A stretch of 64,000 nt of DNA from an uncultured Eubacteriales bacterium (GTDB lineage: Bacteria; Bacillota; Clostridia; Peptostreptococcales; Anaerovoracaceae): contig CACYYD010000003.1 of assembly GCA_902778585.1 (NCBI GenBank), positions 1 through 64,000 of the forward strand, given 5' to 3'. The position numbers and the translations under genes were made by a program. Under the pieces are notes generated by a model. It searched no databases and had not been told where the DNA came from. It worked only from the letters and a program-made list of their open reading frames with translations. Every line of letters begins with the position of its first letter. Position 1 is the stretch's first letter. Shown here in pieces: positions 8,248 through 16,322 of the stretch.

Positions 8248-9243
8248 TTAATAGCTATATGACTGCTCTTCCTCGCTGCTTTCCCCTTCAGAGCCAGATT
8301 CATCTGTTGCCTCTTCGCCAGACAGATCACTAGCCTGTTCTTCCTGTTCTGTATTCTCTTCAGCAGAAGTCTCATCCGCGCTTTCCGTCAGATCGCTAGA
8401 CTGCTCTTCCTGTTCTGTGTTCTCCTCTGCCGGAGACTCATCCGCGCTTTCCGTCAGATCGCTAGACTGCTCTTCCTGTTCTGTGTTCTCCTCTGCCGGA
8501 GACTCATCCGCGCTTTCCGTCAGATCACTTGCCTGCTCTTCCTGTTCTGTATTCTCTTCAGCAGGAGTCTCATCCGCGCTTTCCGTCAGATCACTTGCCT
8601 GCTCTTCCTGTTCTGTATTCTCCTCAGCAGGCGACTCATCTGCGCTTTCCGTCAGATCACTTGCCTGCTCTTCCTGTTCTGTATTCTCCTCAGCAGGCGA
8701 CTCATCTGCGCTTTCCGTCAAATCACTTGCCTGCTCTTCCTGTTCTGTATTCTCTTCAGCAGGCGACTCATCTGCGCTTTCCGTCAGATTACTTGCCTGC
8801 TCCTCCTGTTCAGCATTCTCTTCAACTAGCGCTTCGCCCTTGTCTTCTCGATTATCTATTTCAGCTACTGGTTCACTTAAACTATTAACTTCACACGGCT
8901 CATATTTGCCTTCTCCAAAATCTTTAGTTTCTCCTGTTTTTGGATTATAATATCCATTTGTAGGGTTTTGAAAACTACCAAAATGTGCATCCTGATGTTC
9001 ATCTCTTGATAAAAACTGAATGTTTTGCGGATCACCCTGATATTCTGGATATGCCTCCGCACTCTTCATATGATGTCCTTCAAAGGCTTTCCCGTTTTCA
9101 TCATACGCTTTTCCTTTTTCAAGAATATCCCGCTGTTGGCTAGGCGTCCAATCCCTTGTACCTTGCCCTCGTTGTACTAAGCTCTTTTCATTTTTCCACG
9201 CTTCTCTTATTGCCTTATTTGATTCTGATGTTCTGCGAGACAT
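8248..9243 (-). CDS. GHH/HNH nuclease effector with C-terminal acidic repeat module
   Basis: 331 aa. Residues 25-115 match the GHH/HNH-ENDO VII nuclease domain of polymorphic toxins: DWTPSQQ, EGHH (55-58), GDPQNIQFL (70-78), EHQDAH (82-87). In known toxins this domain is usually C-terminal behind a delivery domain; here it comes first. Residues 145-298 are seven near-identical 22-residue acidic repeats (core EQEEQASDLTESADESPAEE), and 299-331 is a unique tail ending QSYSY. The gene at 9824-11305 carries the same module. There is no signal peptide or TM. Start ATG has AGGAG; it begins 3 nt after the SUKH gene. Likely exported and toxic to nucleic acids; not shown. Confidence 0.8.
   Translation of the reverse strand: MSRRTSESNKAIREAWKNEKSLVQRGQGTRDWTPSQQRDILEKGKAYDENGKAFEGHHMKSAEAYPEYQGDPQNIQFLSRDEHQDAHFGSFQNPTNGYYNPKTGETKDFGEGKYEPCEVNSLSEPVAEIDNREDKGEALVEENAEQEEQASNLTESADESPAEENTEQEEQASDLTESADESPAEENTEQEEQASDLTESADESPAEENTEQEEQASDLTESADETPAEENTEQEEQASDLTESADESPAEENTEQEEQSSDLTESADESPAEENTEQEEQSSDLTESADETSAEENTEQEEQASDLSGEEATDESGSEGESSEEEQSYSY
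8350..8811. repeat. Seven 66-bp tandem coding repeats
   Basis: In-frame 66-bp units encode the 22-residue acidic repeats of the nuclease effector. Units differ mostly at synonymous or single positions (Ala/Ser, Ser/Thr, Asp/Asn), which indicates recent expansion or homogenisation. The array is expected to vary in copy number and to be prone to assembly collapse. Confidence 0.85.
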
Positions 9244-9246
9244 GTG

Positions 9247-9672
9247 CTAATCTCCTATCCCTAAAGCATCATATAAATCATTTAAGAAGCAAAAGAAATC
9301 ATCATAAGACTCGTCATCTTCAATCCTTCCAGCATCATGGTTATAGATTGAGATAATTTGCTCTGTCTTTCTAAATATTACAGGGTCACCAGAGGCCAAC
9401 GCCCCTATCACTATGTAATTATCGTCTGGACGATCATCATCATTTACATTAATAACAGGTTTATGATCTACCCCATAAAGCTGAACGCCCGCTGGTAAGA
9501 AAAGTTCTCCACCATCAGAGAACCGTAGCCATTCTCTGTATTTGTCTGGTAGTTTGATGTCATGTAATTCCTCAAACGCAGTAATCTGGCTTTCCTCGGT
9601 GCCTTCACAAAAGTACATATCGCCTTGCTGAGTCAGGTTGTTTACTATTGATTTAAGATTATCCGCAACCAT
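9247..9672 (-). CDS. SUKH (SMI1/KNR4) family immunity protein
   Basis: 141 aa from the chosen start. The core matches the SUKH-1 fold: FEELHDIKLPDKYREWLRF, then DGG...FLPAGVQLYG, IGALASGDPVIF and a C-terminal DFFCFLNDLYDAL helix. SUKH proteins neutralise polymorphic toxins, many of them nucleases. I chose ATG at 9672 because GGGGAG lies 6-11 nt upstream; an in-frame ATG at 9687 has no ribosome binding site. The gene has its own strong promoter and is translationally close to the nuclease gene (3 nt gap), which suggests they are a pair. It could instead protect against the upstream metallopeptidase. Confidence 0.85.
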   Translation of the reverse strand: MVADNLKSIVNNLTQQGDMYFCEGTEESQITAFEELHDIKLPDKYREWLRFSDGGELFLPAGVQLYGVDHKPVINVNDDDRPDDNYIVIGALASGDPVIFRKTEQIISIYNHDAGRIEDDESYDDFFCFLNDLYDALGIGD

Positions 9673-9736
9673 ATTCAATCTCCCCATATTACAGTACTGC
9701 TATAGTATGAAAAATACCGTCTCTTTTTATGTTTTA

Positions 9737-9765
9737 ATTATACATGCCTCAAAATCCCTTGTCAT
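9737..9765 (-). promoter_or_regulatory. Sigma-A-type promoter for the SUKH-nuclease-ATPase genes
   Basis: On the minus strand, ATGACA (9760-9765) and TATAAT (9737-9742) are separated by exactly 17 nt, inside the 150-bp gap between the two effector genes. It should let the immunity gene be expressed independently of the upstream metallopeptidase effector. Confidence 0.65.
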
Positions 9766-9823
9766 AATAATTGGACACTTAATCTATCATTTTTGCTTTC
9801 AAAGGATGCGTAATCTCACTTTT

Positions 9824-11305
9824 TCAATAACTATATGACTGATCTTCCTCGCTGCTTTCCCCTTCAGAGCCAGATTCATCTGTTGCCTCTTCGCCAGACA
9901 GATCGCTAGTCTGCTCTTCCTGTTCTGTGTTCTCTTCAGACGGAGACTCATCCACGCTTTCCATCAGATCACTTTCCTGCTCTTCCTGCTCACTGTTCTC
10001 TTCGGTTAGAGATTCATTTGCGCCTTCTGCCATATCGCCAGCTTGCTCTTCTTGCTCCGCATTCTCCGCGGCTATAGATTCATCTGCGCTTTCCGTCAGA
10101 TCATTAGCTTCCTCTTTCTGCTCAACGGTCTCTTCAGTTGGCGACTCATCTACGCCTTCCATCAGGTCGCTAGCCTGCTCTTCCTGCTCAACATTCTCCT
10201 CAGCAGGCGACTCATCTGCACCTTCCGTCAGATCACTGGCCTGCTCTTCCTGCCCAGCGCTCTCCTCTGTTGCCGAATCACCTACACCTTCCGCTAAGTC
10301 ACTTGCATGCTCTTCTTGTTCAGCATTCTCCTCTGAAGGCATCTCCTCAGCGCCTTCATTCCAATCATTGCTATTCGCTTCTTGTTCAGTATTATCATCT
10401 GCGAGTGATTCATCAAAGCTGTCTTCTGAAACTGTATCTCGTTGGTTTTGACTTTGATTGTCTTCGTCTATGTCACCCTGATCGTCTTTATAATGACCAC
10501 TTGAAACTCCATAGTTTGCTTTATCCTCTACCATTGTTGGGATCACATTCGGATCTTCGTAGTCGTAGTCTATCCCCCTCGATTCACACGTTGTCTTCAT
10601 TTCACTTTCCATATTGGAAAGCACATCAGAATCTAGCGACTCCGCCCTTATCTTTGCCTCATCATATGACGACAATGAAGCCATTTTTTCATAGTCATGC
10701 ATTCCGGGCTCATTTCCATTTCTGGCTTCAATACCATCAAATGCTTCTGCTGTTTTTTCATATCCATATGCCCATGCATCACGCTCCTGTGGCTGCAAAT
10801 AATATTTATCACCGCTGTTTCTGCTATCATAGTATTTTCCTTCATTCATTGCCCATTCAGACAACTGATGCTTATCCGAATGCACCTCTGGATGTCTCAT
10901 GGCATAATTCTGATATCCATGATACCCTTCATGCGCAATCGTGTCGAACAGTTGAATATTTGCATCAGGCCTTGCAGGATGTATGGCGTCTGCAACACTA
11001 TCAAAATTTCCGTGATCGATATAGTTCTCATTTACATAGATTACGTTATCTGTTGGCGAGTAATAACCATAACAATCTTCCAATGTTGTACGAACAGGTA
11101 ATGCAGGACGACCCTGTTGACCTGCAAAATCATTTTCTAAAGCTTGGAGGCATTTGACCTTGTCTTGGAAACCCATATTATTCCAGTTATCAAAGGCAAA
11201 AGAATCATACAACAGTTCTCTGTTATTTGCTAACTGCCCTGCAGACATATGTGCGACGGAAGATGTTCTGAATCCGTGTGCAATGTATCTATCAAAGAAG
11301 CTCAT
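9824..11305 (-). CDS. HExxH metallopeptidase effector with C-terminal acidic repeat module
   Basis: 493 aa. The N-terminal 300 residues hold a zincin-type motif HEGYH (125-129) inside a helix and, 45 residues on, QERDAWAYGYE (173-183), where a Glu/Asp third zinc ligand is expected. The C-terminal 187 residues are seven diverged 22-residue acidic repeats (307-460) and a 33-residue tail (461-493) differing from the nuclease effector's tail at two positions. No signal peptide or TM. It follows the 109-aa gene with TAG directly abutting ATG and uses GGAGG inside that gene. Probably an exported protease toxin or wall/partner-cleaving factor. Target unknown. Confidence 0.72.
   Translation of the reverse strand: MSFFDRYIAHGFRTSSVAHMSAGQLANNRELLYDSFAFDNWNNMGFQDKVKCLQALENDFAGQQGRPALPVRTTLEDCYGYYSPTDNVIYVNENYIDHGNFDSVADAIHPARPDANIQLFDTIAHEGYHGYQNYAMRHPEVHSDKHQLSEWAMNEGKYYDSRNSGDKYYLQPQERDAWAYGYEKTAEAFDGIEARNGNEPGMHDYEKMASLSSYDEAKIRAESLDSDVLSNMESEMKTTCESRGIDYDYEDPNVIPTMVEDKANYGVSSGHYKDDQGDIDEDNQSQNQRDTVSEDSFDESLADDNTEQEANSNDWNEGAEEMPSEENAEQEEHASDLAEGVGDSATEESAGQEEQASDLTEGADESPAEENVEQEEQASDLMEGVDESPTEETVEQKEEANDLTESADESIAAENAEQEEQAGDMAEGANESLTEENSEQEEQESDLMESVDESPSEENTEQEEQTSDLSGEEATDESGSEGESSEEDQSYSY
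9925..10386. repeat. Seven diverged 66-bp tandem coding repeats
   Basis: These encode the 22-residue acidic units of the metallopeptidase effector. The unit number and length equal those in the nuclease gene, but the units differ from one another at many residues, so this array is older or less homogenised. The flanking tail-encoding about 100 bp is nearly identical between the two genes. Confidence 0.8.
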
Positions 11306-11635
11306 CTATCTTCTTCTGCCTCCATCACGAATTACAGAGTTCGAGAATATTTCATATCCCTTTGCAGGATCCTTTTGCAAAATGTATAAGAGATCGACAG
11401 CATCAAGGAATCCAAAGGGCGTAGAATTAATAATTCTACTAAACGAAACGTCATTATATGATACTTCCGGTAACTTCTGGTTGCTTGCCCATGCGCGAAC
11501 TAGCTGTTTCAGGTCATCCGGATACTCGTTTAAAATCCGCCATTTCCACTTCATGGCCACTACTGCTGAGATTTTTTCTTTCTTGCTGATAATGTAGTCT
11601 AAGTCATTATCAATACTATCAATATCAAAGCTCAT
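11306..11635 (-). CDS. Uncharacterised 109-aa protein, first gene before the effectors
   Basis: Not recognised. A soluble, mixed alpha/beta-looking protein without signal peptide or TM. It has a Trp-rich segment (about 29-50, MKWKWRILNEYPDDLKQL) and a basic C-terminus ending RDGGRRR. Its stop codon directly abuts the metallopeptidase start, so the two are translationally coupled. Small soluble proteins encoded directly before secreted effectors are often adaptors, chaperones or structural subunits; that is a guess here. Start ATG is preceded by GGAGGTAAGG. Confidence 0.6.
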   Translation of the reverse strand: MSFDIDSIDNDLDYIISKKEKISAVVAMKWKWRILNEYPDDLKQLVRAWASNQKLPEVSYNDVSFSRIINSTPFGFLDAVDLLYILQKDPAKGYEIFSNSVIRDGGRRR

Positions 11636-11696
11636 TCCCTTACCTCCATGTACCTATGCATTTTTCATAGTTGCAACTGTATGCTTGTCAATAGCG

Positions 11697-12425
11697 TTAG
11701 AACTGCTCAATATATTCTTCCAAGCATATGCCTTTGCTCATTATTTCCTTGGCGTGTTCTTTGCCCACATATCTGTAATGCCATGGTTCATATATAATGC
11801 CTGTAATGTCTTCCTTGTCTTTCGGATATCTTAAGATGAATCCATAATCCTGACAATGCTCCATCAGCCATTTCTGTGCTGGCATATCTTCCTGTTTGTC
11901 TATTAGCGGATCGCTCCAGCCTGCGGAATCCGAATCAATTATATCGGCGGCAAGTCCACATTCATGCTCACTATGCCCCGGAATAGCTGTATCATCCTTG
12001 TTTGCAGTATGATCATAGAGATATTGCTGGGTTTCACGCGTCCTAAAGGTGGATATTATCTGCGGCGAGTAGCCTGCGGCTCTGCAATCTGCAAGCATCT
12101 CTTTAAGCGCATCGCTTACCCTTTCATCGACTACATAGCCGTTTTCGACCTCGACTGTCGTTATCTCAAAATCATCCGGCATTGCCTTCCAAGGATTTAC
12201 CAATAGCAAGTACCATTGTCCTAACTCCTGCTGTTTTTCCTGTCTGGCCTGCTCCTCCTGTATCGCCGCTTGTTTAGCGGCTTCTTCCTCCGCAACCTTC
12301 TGTCTTTCCTGTTTAGCCCGGTTGTCGGCTATTTTATAAATTCCAAAGCTCAATACAATCAAGCATATTATCTCAGCTACTATTATCAGCGTCTTTCTTT
12401 TCTTTCTTCTCTTAGTTCTGCTCAT
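11697..12425 (-). CDS. VanY-type D-alanyl-D-alanine carboxypeptidase, membrane-anchored
   Basis: 242 aa. A basic N-terminus and one TM (about 12-30), a Gln/Glu-rich coiled-coil-like stretch (about 33-68), then an M15 peptidase domain with STFRTRETQQYLYD, the zinc motif SEHECGLAADI (HxxxxxxD) and the distal EPWHYRY ligand histidine. It should trim the pentapeptide stem of peptidoglycan at the outer face. It lies 61 nt upstream of the 109-aa gene on the same strand and could open the wall for the neighbouring machinery, or be unrelated. Start ATG follows GGGAGA. Confidence 0.85.
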   Translation of the reverse strand: MSRTKRRKKRKTLIIVAEIICLIVLSFGIYKIADNRAKQERQKVAEEEAAKQAAIQEEQARQEKQQELGQWYLLLVNPWKAMPDDFEITTVEVENGYVVDERVSDALKEMLADCRAAGYSPQIISTFRTRETQQYLYDHTANKDDTAIPGHSEHECGLAADIIDSDSAGWSDPLIDKQEDMPAQKWLMEHCQDYGFILRYPKDKEDITGIIYEPWHYRYVGKEHAKEIMSKGICLEEYIEQF

Positions 12426-12488
12426 AAAAAAATCTCCCAGGGCGATTTGGTAGTGTGGAATGGTTTAAGATGTTGTTCTTTACCCATA

Positions 12489-13466
12489 TTATAACAGCTC
12501 TTTGACCATCTCTTTCATTTCATTCACCATTTCTTCCGGCTCAACGATCCGTATACCTCCTCCGAACCCAAACACCCATCCGTAGAATGTCGGGCTGAGG
12601 CGGACATCGGCGTAGCAGATGAAGGTCTCGTCACCCGCAGGCTCTGTTTCGACACTTTCTCCAAATCTGTCTATGACGTATTTCATCAGTTCATTCCGGC
12701 ATTCGAGCTTGACTCTGACCTCTTCGCCATCGAACATTTCGAAGACTTTGTGAGAGTAATCGGTGATCCTGAAATCCTTTGGTTTTTTGGTAGCTTTATC
12801 CTCAAGAATCGTTGGATCTACCATGCGGTCTACACGATATGCCTGTATCTTGTCACGTTTATCGCTCCAGCCGACTGCATAATAGAAATCATCATTCCAG
12901 TACATCGCATACGGGCTGATGGTATAGACTTCGCCGTCGTTTCTGAACGTCCGCTTCTTGTTGCCATCATACTCCGCGATCTGAAAGCTGATCTTTCGTT
13001 TTGCCTGGATCGCATCATTGATAGTATCCACCATATAGAATATGTTCTTGTTCTTTGGCTTGATTTTGTCAGCTGTGTATATGCTGCGCTTCAAACCTTT
13101 CCTCTGATATTCGCTGACAGTACTGAGCAGTTTGCGATTCAGCTCTCTGCTCTTACCGCTCGTAATGAATCGTGATGAATTGACAGCGTCGATAAGCAGC
13201 TTGAGCTCGGCTATATCAAAGAGTCTGGCGCCGCAGTAATACTTATTAGGTCTGCCCGGGATCGTTATGATATCCATCCCGTGCTCTTTGAGCAGTGCGA
13301 GGTCACTGCGAAGCGTCTTTGTGTTTGCCGGGACTCCGTTTTCCGCGAGATAATCAATGATCTCAAAGGTGTCCATCCAATGATGTTCATCAGTCTTCTC
13401 GTTGAACATATCTGTGAGCACCAGCAGCCTGGCCTTGACCATGTTCTTCTTGTCATTATCTGCCAT
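12489..13466 (-). CDS. WYL-domain transcriptional regulator
   Basis: 325 aa from ATG at 13466 (AAGG just upstream; an ATG at 13499 has no ribosome binding site). It has an N-terminal winged helix (about 10-75, with KTLRSDLALLKEHG as recognition helix region) and then the WYL ligand-binding domain (about 135-215, ISPYAMYWNDDFYYAVGW...YRVDRM), followed by the usual WCX-type C-terminal extension. WYL regulators often control accessory and defence loci. It sits directly upstream of the VanY-effector cluster, reading the same way, so it is a plausible regulator of it. Confidence 0.85.
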   Translation of the reverse strand: MADNDKKNMVKARLLVLTDMFNEKTDEHHWMDTFEIIDYLAENGVPANTKTLRSDLALLKEHGMDIITIPGRPNKYYCGARLFDIAELKLLIDAVNSSRFITSGKSRELNRKLLSTVSEYQRKGLKRSIYTADKIKPKNKNIFYMVDTINDAIQAKRKISFQIAEYDGNKKRTFRNDGEVYTISPYAMYWNDDFYYAVGWSDKRDKIQAYRVDRMVDPTILEDKATKKPKDFRITDYSHKVFEMFDGEEVRVKLECRNELMKYVIDRFGESVETEPAGDETFICYADVRLSPTFYGWVFGFGGGIRIVEPEEMVNEMKEMVKELL

Positions 13467-13541
13467 AACCTTACCCCAGTCTGTTCGGTGTCTCCACATC
13501 GAACGCTACATATCTGTACATTTTCTATCTGAATTATCCGG

Positions 13542-13913
13542 CTACTCCCACGCCCCGGGAGCAAGTCCGCTCCTTGACACTGTTTCTATATATTTGCTGT
13601 AAGCCTCTGTTTCTTCTATCTTCTTCCAGTTTTTCAGCGCTTCTTCAAGTGCCGCGACCTTTCCCATATCGTAGCGATCTCCCATGCGCCACTGATATGA
13701 TCTCGGGTAGATATCATCTGCATCAAGGACTGTCGGCTCATTGAGACGCATCTTTTCGTATTCTCTATAGAGATCGTCTATGCTCTCCTTGAGGTCGATC
13801 TGTTTTTTATCTCCGGATCTCAGTGCTTCGACAGGAAGCTGATCTTTATCCAGCACTACTGTATATTCAATACCGTTAATCGTTTTACTTACTGTATTTC
13901 TGTTATCTGCCAT
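13542..13913 (-). CDS. Uncharacterised 123-aa protein
   Basis: Not recognised. Soluble and charged; a short beta region (NGIEYTVVLDKDQLPVEAL) is followed by mostly helical sequence with IDDLYREYEKM and KNWKKIEETEAYSKYI. The start is uncertain: ATG at 13913 gives a protein beginning MADN; ATG at 13931 is also in frame. It lies 27 nt after the gene at 13941-14369, so the two are probably one unit, perhaps with the WYL gene. Confidence 0.6.
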   Translation of the reverse strand: MADNRNTVSKTINGIEYTVVLDKDQLPVEALRSGDKKQIDLKESIDDLYREYEKMRLNEPTVLDADDIYPRSYQWRMGDRYDMGKVAALEEALKNWKKIEETEAYSKYIETVSRSGLAPGAWE

Positions 13914-13940
13914 GATTTGTTTTCCATCCACATTGGTATC

Positions 13941-14369
13941 CTATTTCAGATATCCTGCTTCTCCGAGAATCTCCTTCATATACGTTGCATAACGCTGAAG
14001 GATATCTTCTGCCGGACCTTTTCTCTCTTTCTCTGATGAACTCAGGCTCGCCATTTGAGCCATACCGACGAATATCTTTCCCGTCGGGATAGTCTGCAAC
14101 AATCCCTCGAATGCTCCTGAAGGCGTGTCTGCTGTGGAGAGGATTACCTTGTTCTCCTTTGAGAGAAGCCCGCCCGCCTTACGCGGATAAACGATGGTCA
14201 TAAACCTCTGTGTAGCCGGCAGCAGGATGTATTCTTCAATTGATGCCTGTGTCGGCCTTCCGATTACAAACTCGCCAGCCTCATTAACATCCCAATGATC
14301 CTTCATGAAATCATGGAGTTCTTCAAGCGTGAATGGTCTGTTCGTAAGTATTACCTGTCGTCCTACCAT
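13941..14369 (-). CDS. Uncharacterised 142-aa protein
   Basis: Not recognised. A small soluble alpha/beta protein with a hydrophobic strand region (IEEYILLPATQRFMTIVYPR, then NKVILSTA) and a helical C-terminus. No signal, TM or cysteine motif. It precedes the 123-aa gene on the same strand. Possibly a two-gene cassette of unknown role. Confidence 0.6.
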   Translation of the reverse strand: MVGRQVILTNRPFTLEELHDFMKDHWDVNEAGEFVIGRPTQASIEEYILLPATQRFMTIVYPRKAGGLLSKENKVILSTADTPSGAFEGLLQTIPTGKIFVGMAQMASLSSSEKERKGPAEDILQRYATYMKEILGEAGYLK

Positions 14370-14469
14370 GTCATAGCCCTCCTATTCCTCTGTCACGATG
14401 TCACCTTCCCAGGTGTTGATTCCTCCGAAGCTGTTATATTGATGATAAAAAGATATATGGCAACTAAGG

Positions 14470-15006
14470 TCATACGCTCTTCCCGAGTTCGTATGCCTTT
14501 TGTGGATAAATGCTCGCCCTGGTCATTGACGGTGTGCCGCATCCTCTGCCGAGCACCATGCCCTTATCTTCAAACTGCATATAGCTGCAGATCTGTCTGT
14601 AATATGCTTCTGTCACCGCGAACACTGTGTCTGTATCGTCCCATGCGACTGCTAGCAAAGCAGTCTTCTTATGCATCGATGTCAGTTCCATTGTGAAGCT
14701 GTAGAAACGGTCGATGCATACTTTCAGCGGCGCTGGCCAATTGTAGTAGTAGACCGGCATGACAAATACGATCATGTCTGTTTTCGCGATAAGCGGCTTC
14801 AGTTCATTCTCATAATCATCCTGAAGCACACATGCTCCGGACATGCCGCAGTGACCGCATCCAAGACACGGTCTGATGTTCTTCCTGATCACGTTATACA
14901 CAGTGACTTCATGTCCGTTTTCTTCAGCCCCGCGGATGAACTCATCTGCCAACATGTTCGATGAGCCTTTTATGTTGCCGCTGCTCTCAAGTACAAGTAT
15001 TTTCAT
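14470..15006 (-). CDS. NADPH-dependent FMN reductase / flavodoxin-like oxidoreductase
   Basis: 178 aa. A flavodoxin-like fold with the family N-terminus MKILVLESSGNIKGSSNMLADEF (abridged), which binds FMN phosphate. A CLGCGHCGMSGAC cluster (about 48-60) follows, typical of the iron-sulfur-flavoprotein-like subgroup, and VFVMPVYYYNWPAPLKVCIDRFY is the conserved dimer/flavin segment. It probably reduces flavin or quinone-type substrates with NAD(P)H. Its stop codon leaves 1 nt to the next gene's region; the acetyltransferase at 15008 is directly upstream and co-oriented. Confidence 0.8.
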   Translation of the reverse strand: MKILVLESSGNIKGSSNMLADEFIRGAEENGHEVTVYNVIRKNIRPCLGCGHCGMSGACVLQDDYENELKPLIAKTDMIVFVMPVYYYNWPAPLKVCIDRFYSFTMELTSMHKKTALLAVAWDDTDTVFAVTEAYYRQICSYMQFEDKGMVLGRGCGTPSMTRASIYPQKAYELGKSV

Positions 15007-15007
15007 C

Positions 15008-15586
15008 CTATTCCTCCGGTATATCGTTTTCTATGTCTTTGATCTTTCTGGCCGGCACTCCGCCTACCAGGCAGTTGTTCGGTACATCGTGTGTGACTAC
15101 CGCGCCTGCTGCAACAACTACATTGTTGCCTATGGTAATTCCAGGCAGGATCGTAACATTCCCTCCGATCCACACATCGTTGCCTATATGCACAGGCTTG
15201 GCTATGCCGATATGATGACGTCGACCCATAGGTGTCAGCGGATGGCCGACCGTCGTTATCATAGTATTTGGCCCGATCATAACGTTGTCACCGATATATA
15301 CTTCACGGATATCCAGTATCGTAAGGTTGTAATTGCCGGTGAAGTTGTTGCCTATATGGATCTTCATTCCGTTGTCGCAATTGAAGGTCTTGCCGATCCA
15401 GACGTCTTCACCGACGCTGCCGAGCATCTCCTTCAGCTGTGCATACTGGGCATTGTAGTCGGAATCATCGATCGCATTATACTTCCTGCACTGTATGATC
15501 GCATTCTCCTTGCGGGCGACGATCTCCGGATCGTCATAGCAGTATTCAAGACCCGCTTCAAGCTTCTCAAGTTCAGTCATTTTCAA
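15008..15586 (-). CDS. Maltose/galactoside O-acetyltransferase-like hexapeptide transferase
   Basis: 192 aa. An N-terminal helical Maa cap ([17 protein letters not shown]) precedes a left-handed beta-helix of hexapeptide repeats with [15 protein letters not shown], the active-site histidine segment TVGHPLTP and the terminal [20 protein letters not shown]. It transfers acetyl from acetyl-CoA to a sugar hydroxyl. Full length for the family. The start overlaps the upstream esterase gene by 14 nt, so they are coupled. Confidence 0.88.
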   Translation of the reverse strand: MKMTELEKLEAGLEYCYDDPEIVARKENAIIQCRKYNAIDDSDYNAQYAQLKEMLGSVGEDVWIGKTFNCDNGMKIHIGNNFTGNYNLTILDIREVYIGDNVMIGPNTMITTVGHPLTPMGRRHHIGIAKPVHIGNDVWIGGNVTILPGITIGNNVVVAAGAVVTHDVPNNCLVGGVPARKIKDIENDIPEE

Positions 15587-16262
15587 TTCCTTTCAGCAGC
15601 CAGGCAAAGCCTTTTGCTGTCCTTATATCCGGCTCCCTGAAATGGTTGCCGGGATTCATCTCAAGCACACATTCACTGCAGACAGGATCTGTCTGCATAA
15701 GCTCGTACTGTCTTCGTATGTTATCGCCGACAGTCCTCATCACAGGATTGCGGGTCTTCTCTTCTTTATCGCCAAGGCTCAGGTATACCCTGTCTGCCAA
15801 GATCGTATTACTCCCCGCGAAGTCCACCCATCCTGGGAACCATACTGATGGGGATGCTGCCGCGACCCCGCTGAAGATGTCTGTCTTATATGCCGCCCAC
15901 AGTGCGAAAAACCCTGCCAACGAATAGCCGCCGATAAACAGTTTCACATCCCTGCCTCCGGTGAGCTCCGGAACAAGGGTGTCCGTGACATAGTTCAATG
16001 TATCTTCTGCACCTCCGGCAAAGCCTTCATCTCCGAACACCGGCGGTGCTTCCCACGGTGACAGGTCTGCGTTCCAGTCACTAACCTTGAATGCAGCCAA
16101 AGTGAAGCCGGCGCCATCAGTGAGTCTGTCGATCTCAGCTGCCTCGCTGTCCAGCACCTCTATATCGTGATCATCCACCGGCTGCACGAGCAGTACATCT
16201 GACGATACACAGTCATATATGATGCATCTTTTGCCGCCAATTATCTTCTCCGTCCTGTTCAC
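15573..16262 (-). CDS. Alpha/beta-hydrolase esterase-like protein
   Basis: 229 aa. The nucleophile elbow GGYSLAGF places Ser114 in GxSxxG, followed by [12 protein letters not shown], as in the esterase D/enterochelin-esterase-like group. The likely catalytic His is near the C-terminus (GNHFRE). No signal peptide, so cytosolic. Coupled by overlap to the acetyltransferase gene; the pair could add and remove acyl groups on small sugars or esters. Substrate unknown. Confidence 0.75.
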   Translation of the reverse strand: MNRTEKIIGGKRCIIYDCVSSDVLLVQPVDDHDIEVLDSEAAEIDRLTDGAGFTLAAFKVSDWNADLSPWEAPPVFGDEGFAGGAEDTLNYVTDTLVPELTGGRDVKLFIGGYSLAGFFALWAAYKTDIFSGVAAASPSVWFPGWVDFAGSNTILADRVYLSLGDKEEKTRNPVMRTVGDNIRRQYELMQTDPVCSECVLEMNPGNHFREPDIRTAKGFAWLLKGIEND

Positions 16263-16322
16263 ACCAGTTCCCGCCTTGCTTTTTCTTTCTTACAACGATG
16301 CTGCCATTGACTCCGTCCATAC

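Noticed and set aside
8350..8811. Regular 66-bp repeats considered as a CRISPR array
   Set aside because: There is no alternation of constant repeat and unique spacer; the whole 66-bp unit repeats and encodes an in-frame 22-residue protein repeat.
8417..8950. Long plus-strand ORF with Ser/Cys-rich repeats, and a similar one at 9927-10451
   Set aside because: Both are antisense to the 66-bp coding repeats of the effectors; repetition keeps several frames open. No ribosome binding site and low-complexity composition.
8248..11305. Effectors considered as type VII (LXG or WXG100) substrates
   Set aside because: No LXG or WXG domain at the N-terminus and no EssC gene; the shared part is C-terminal.
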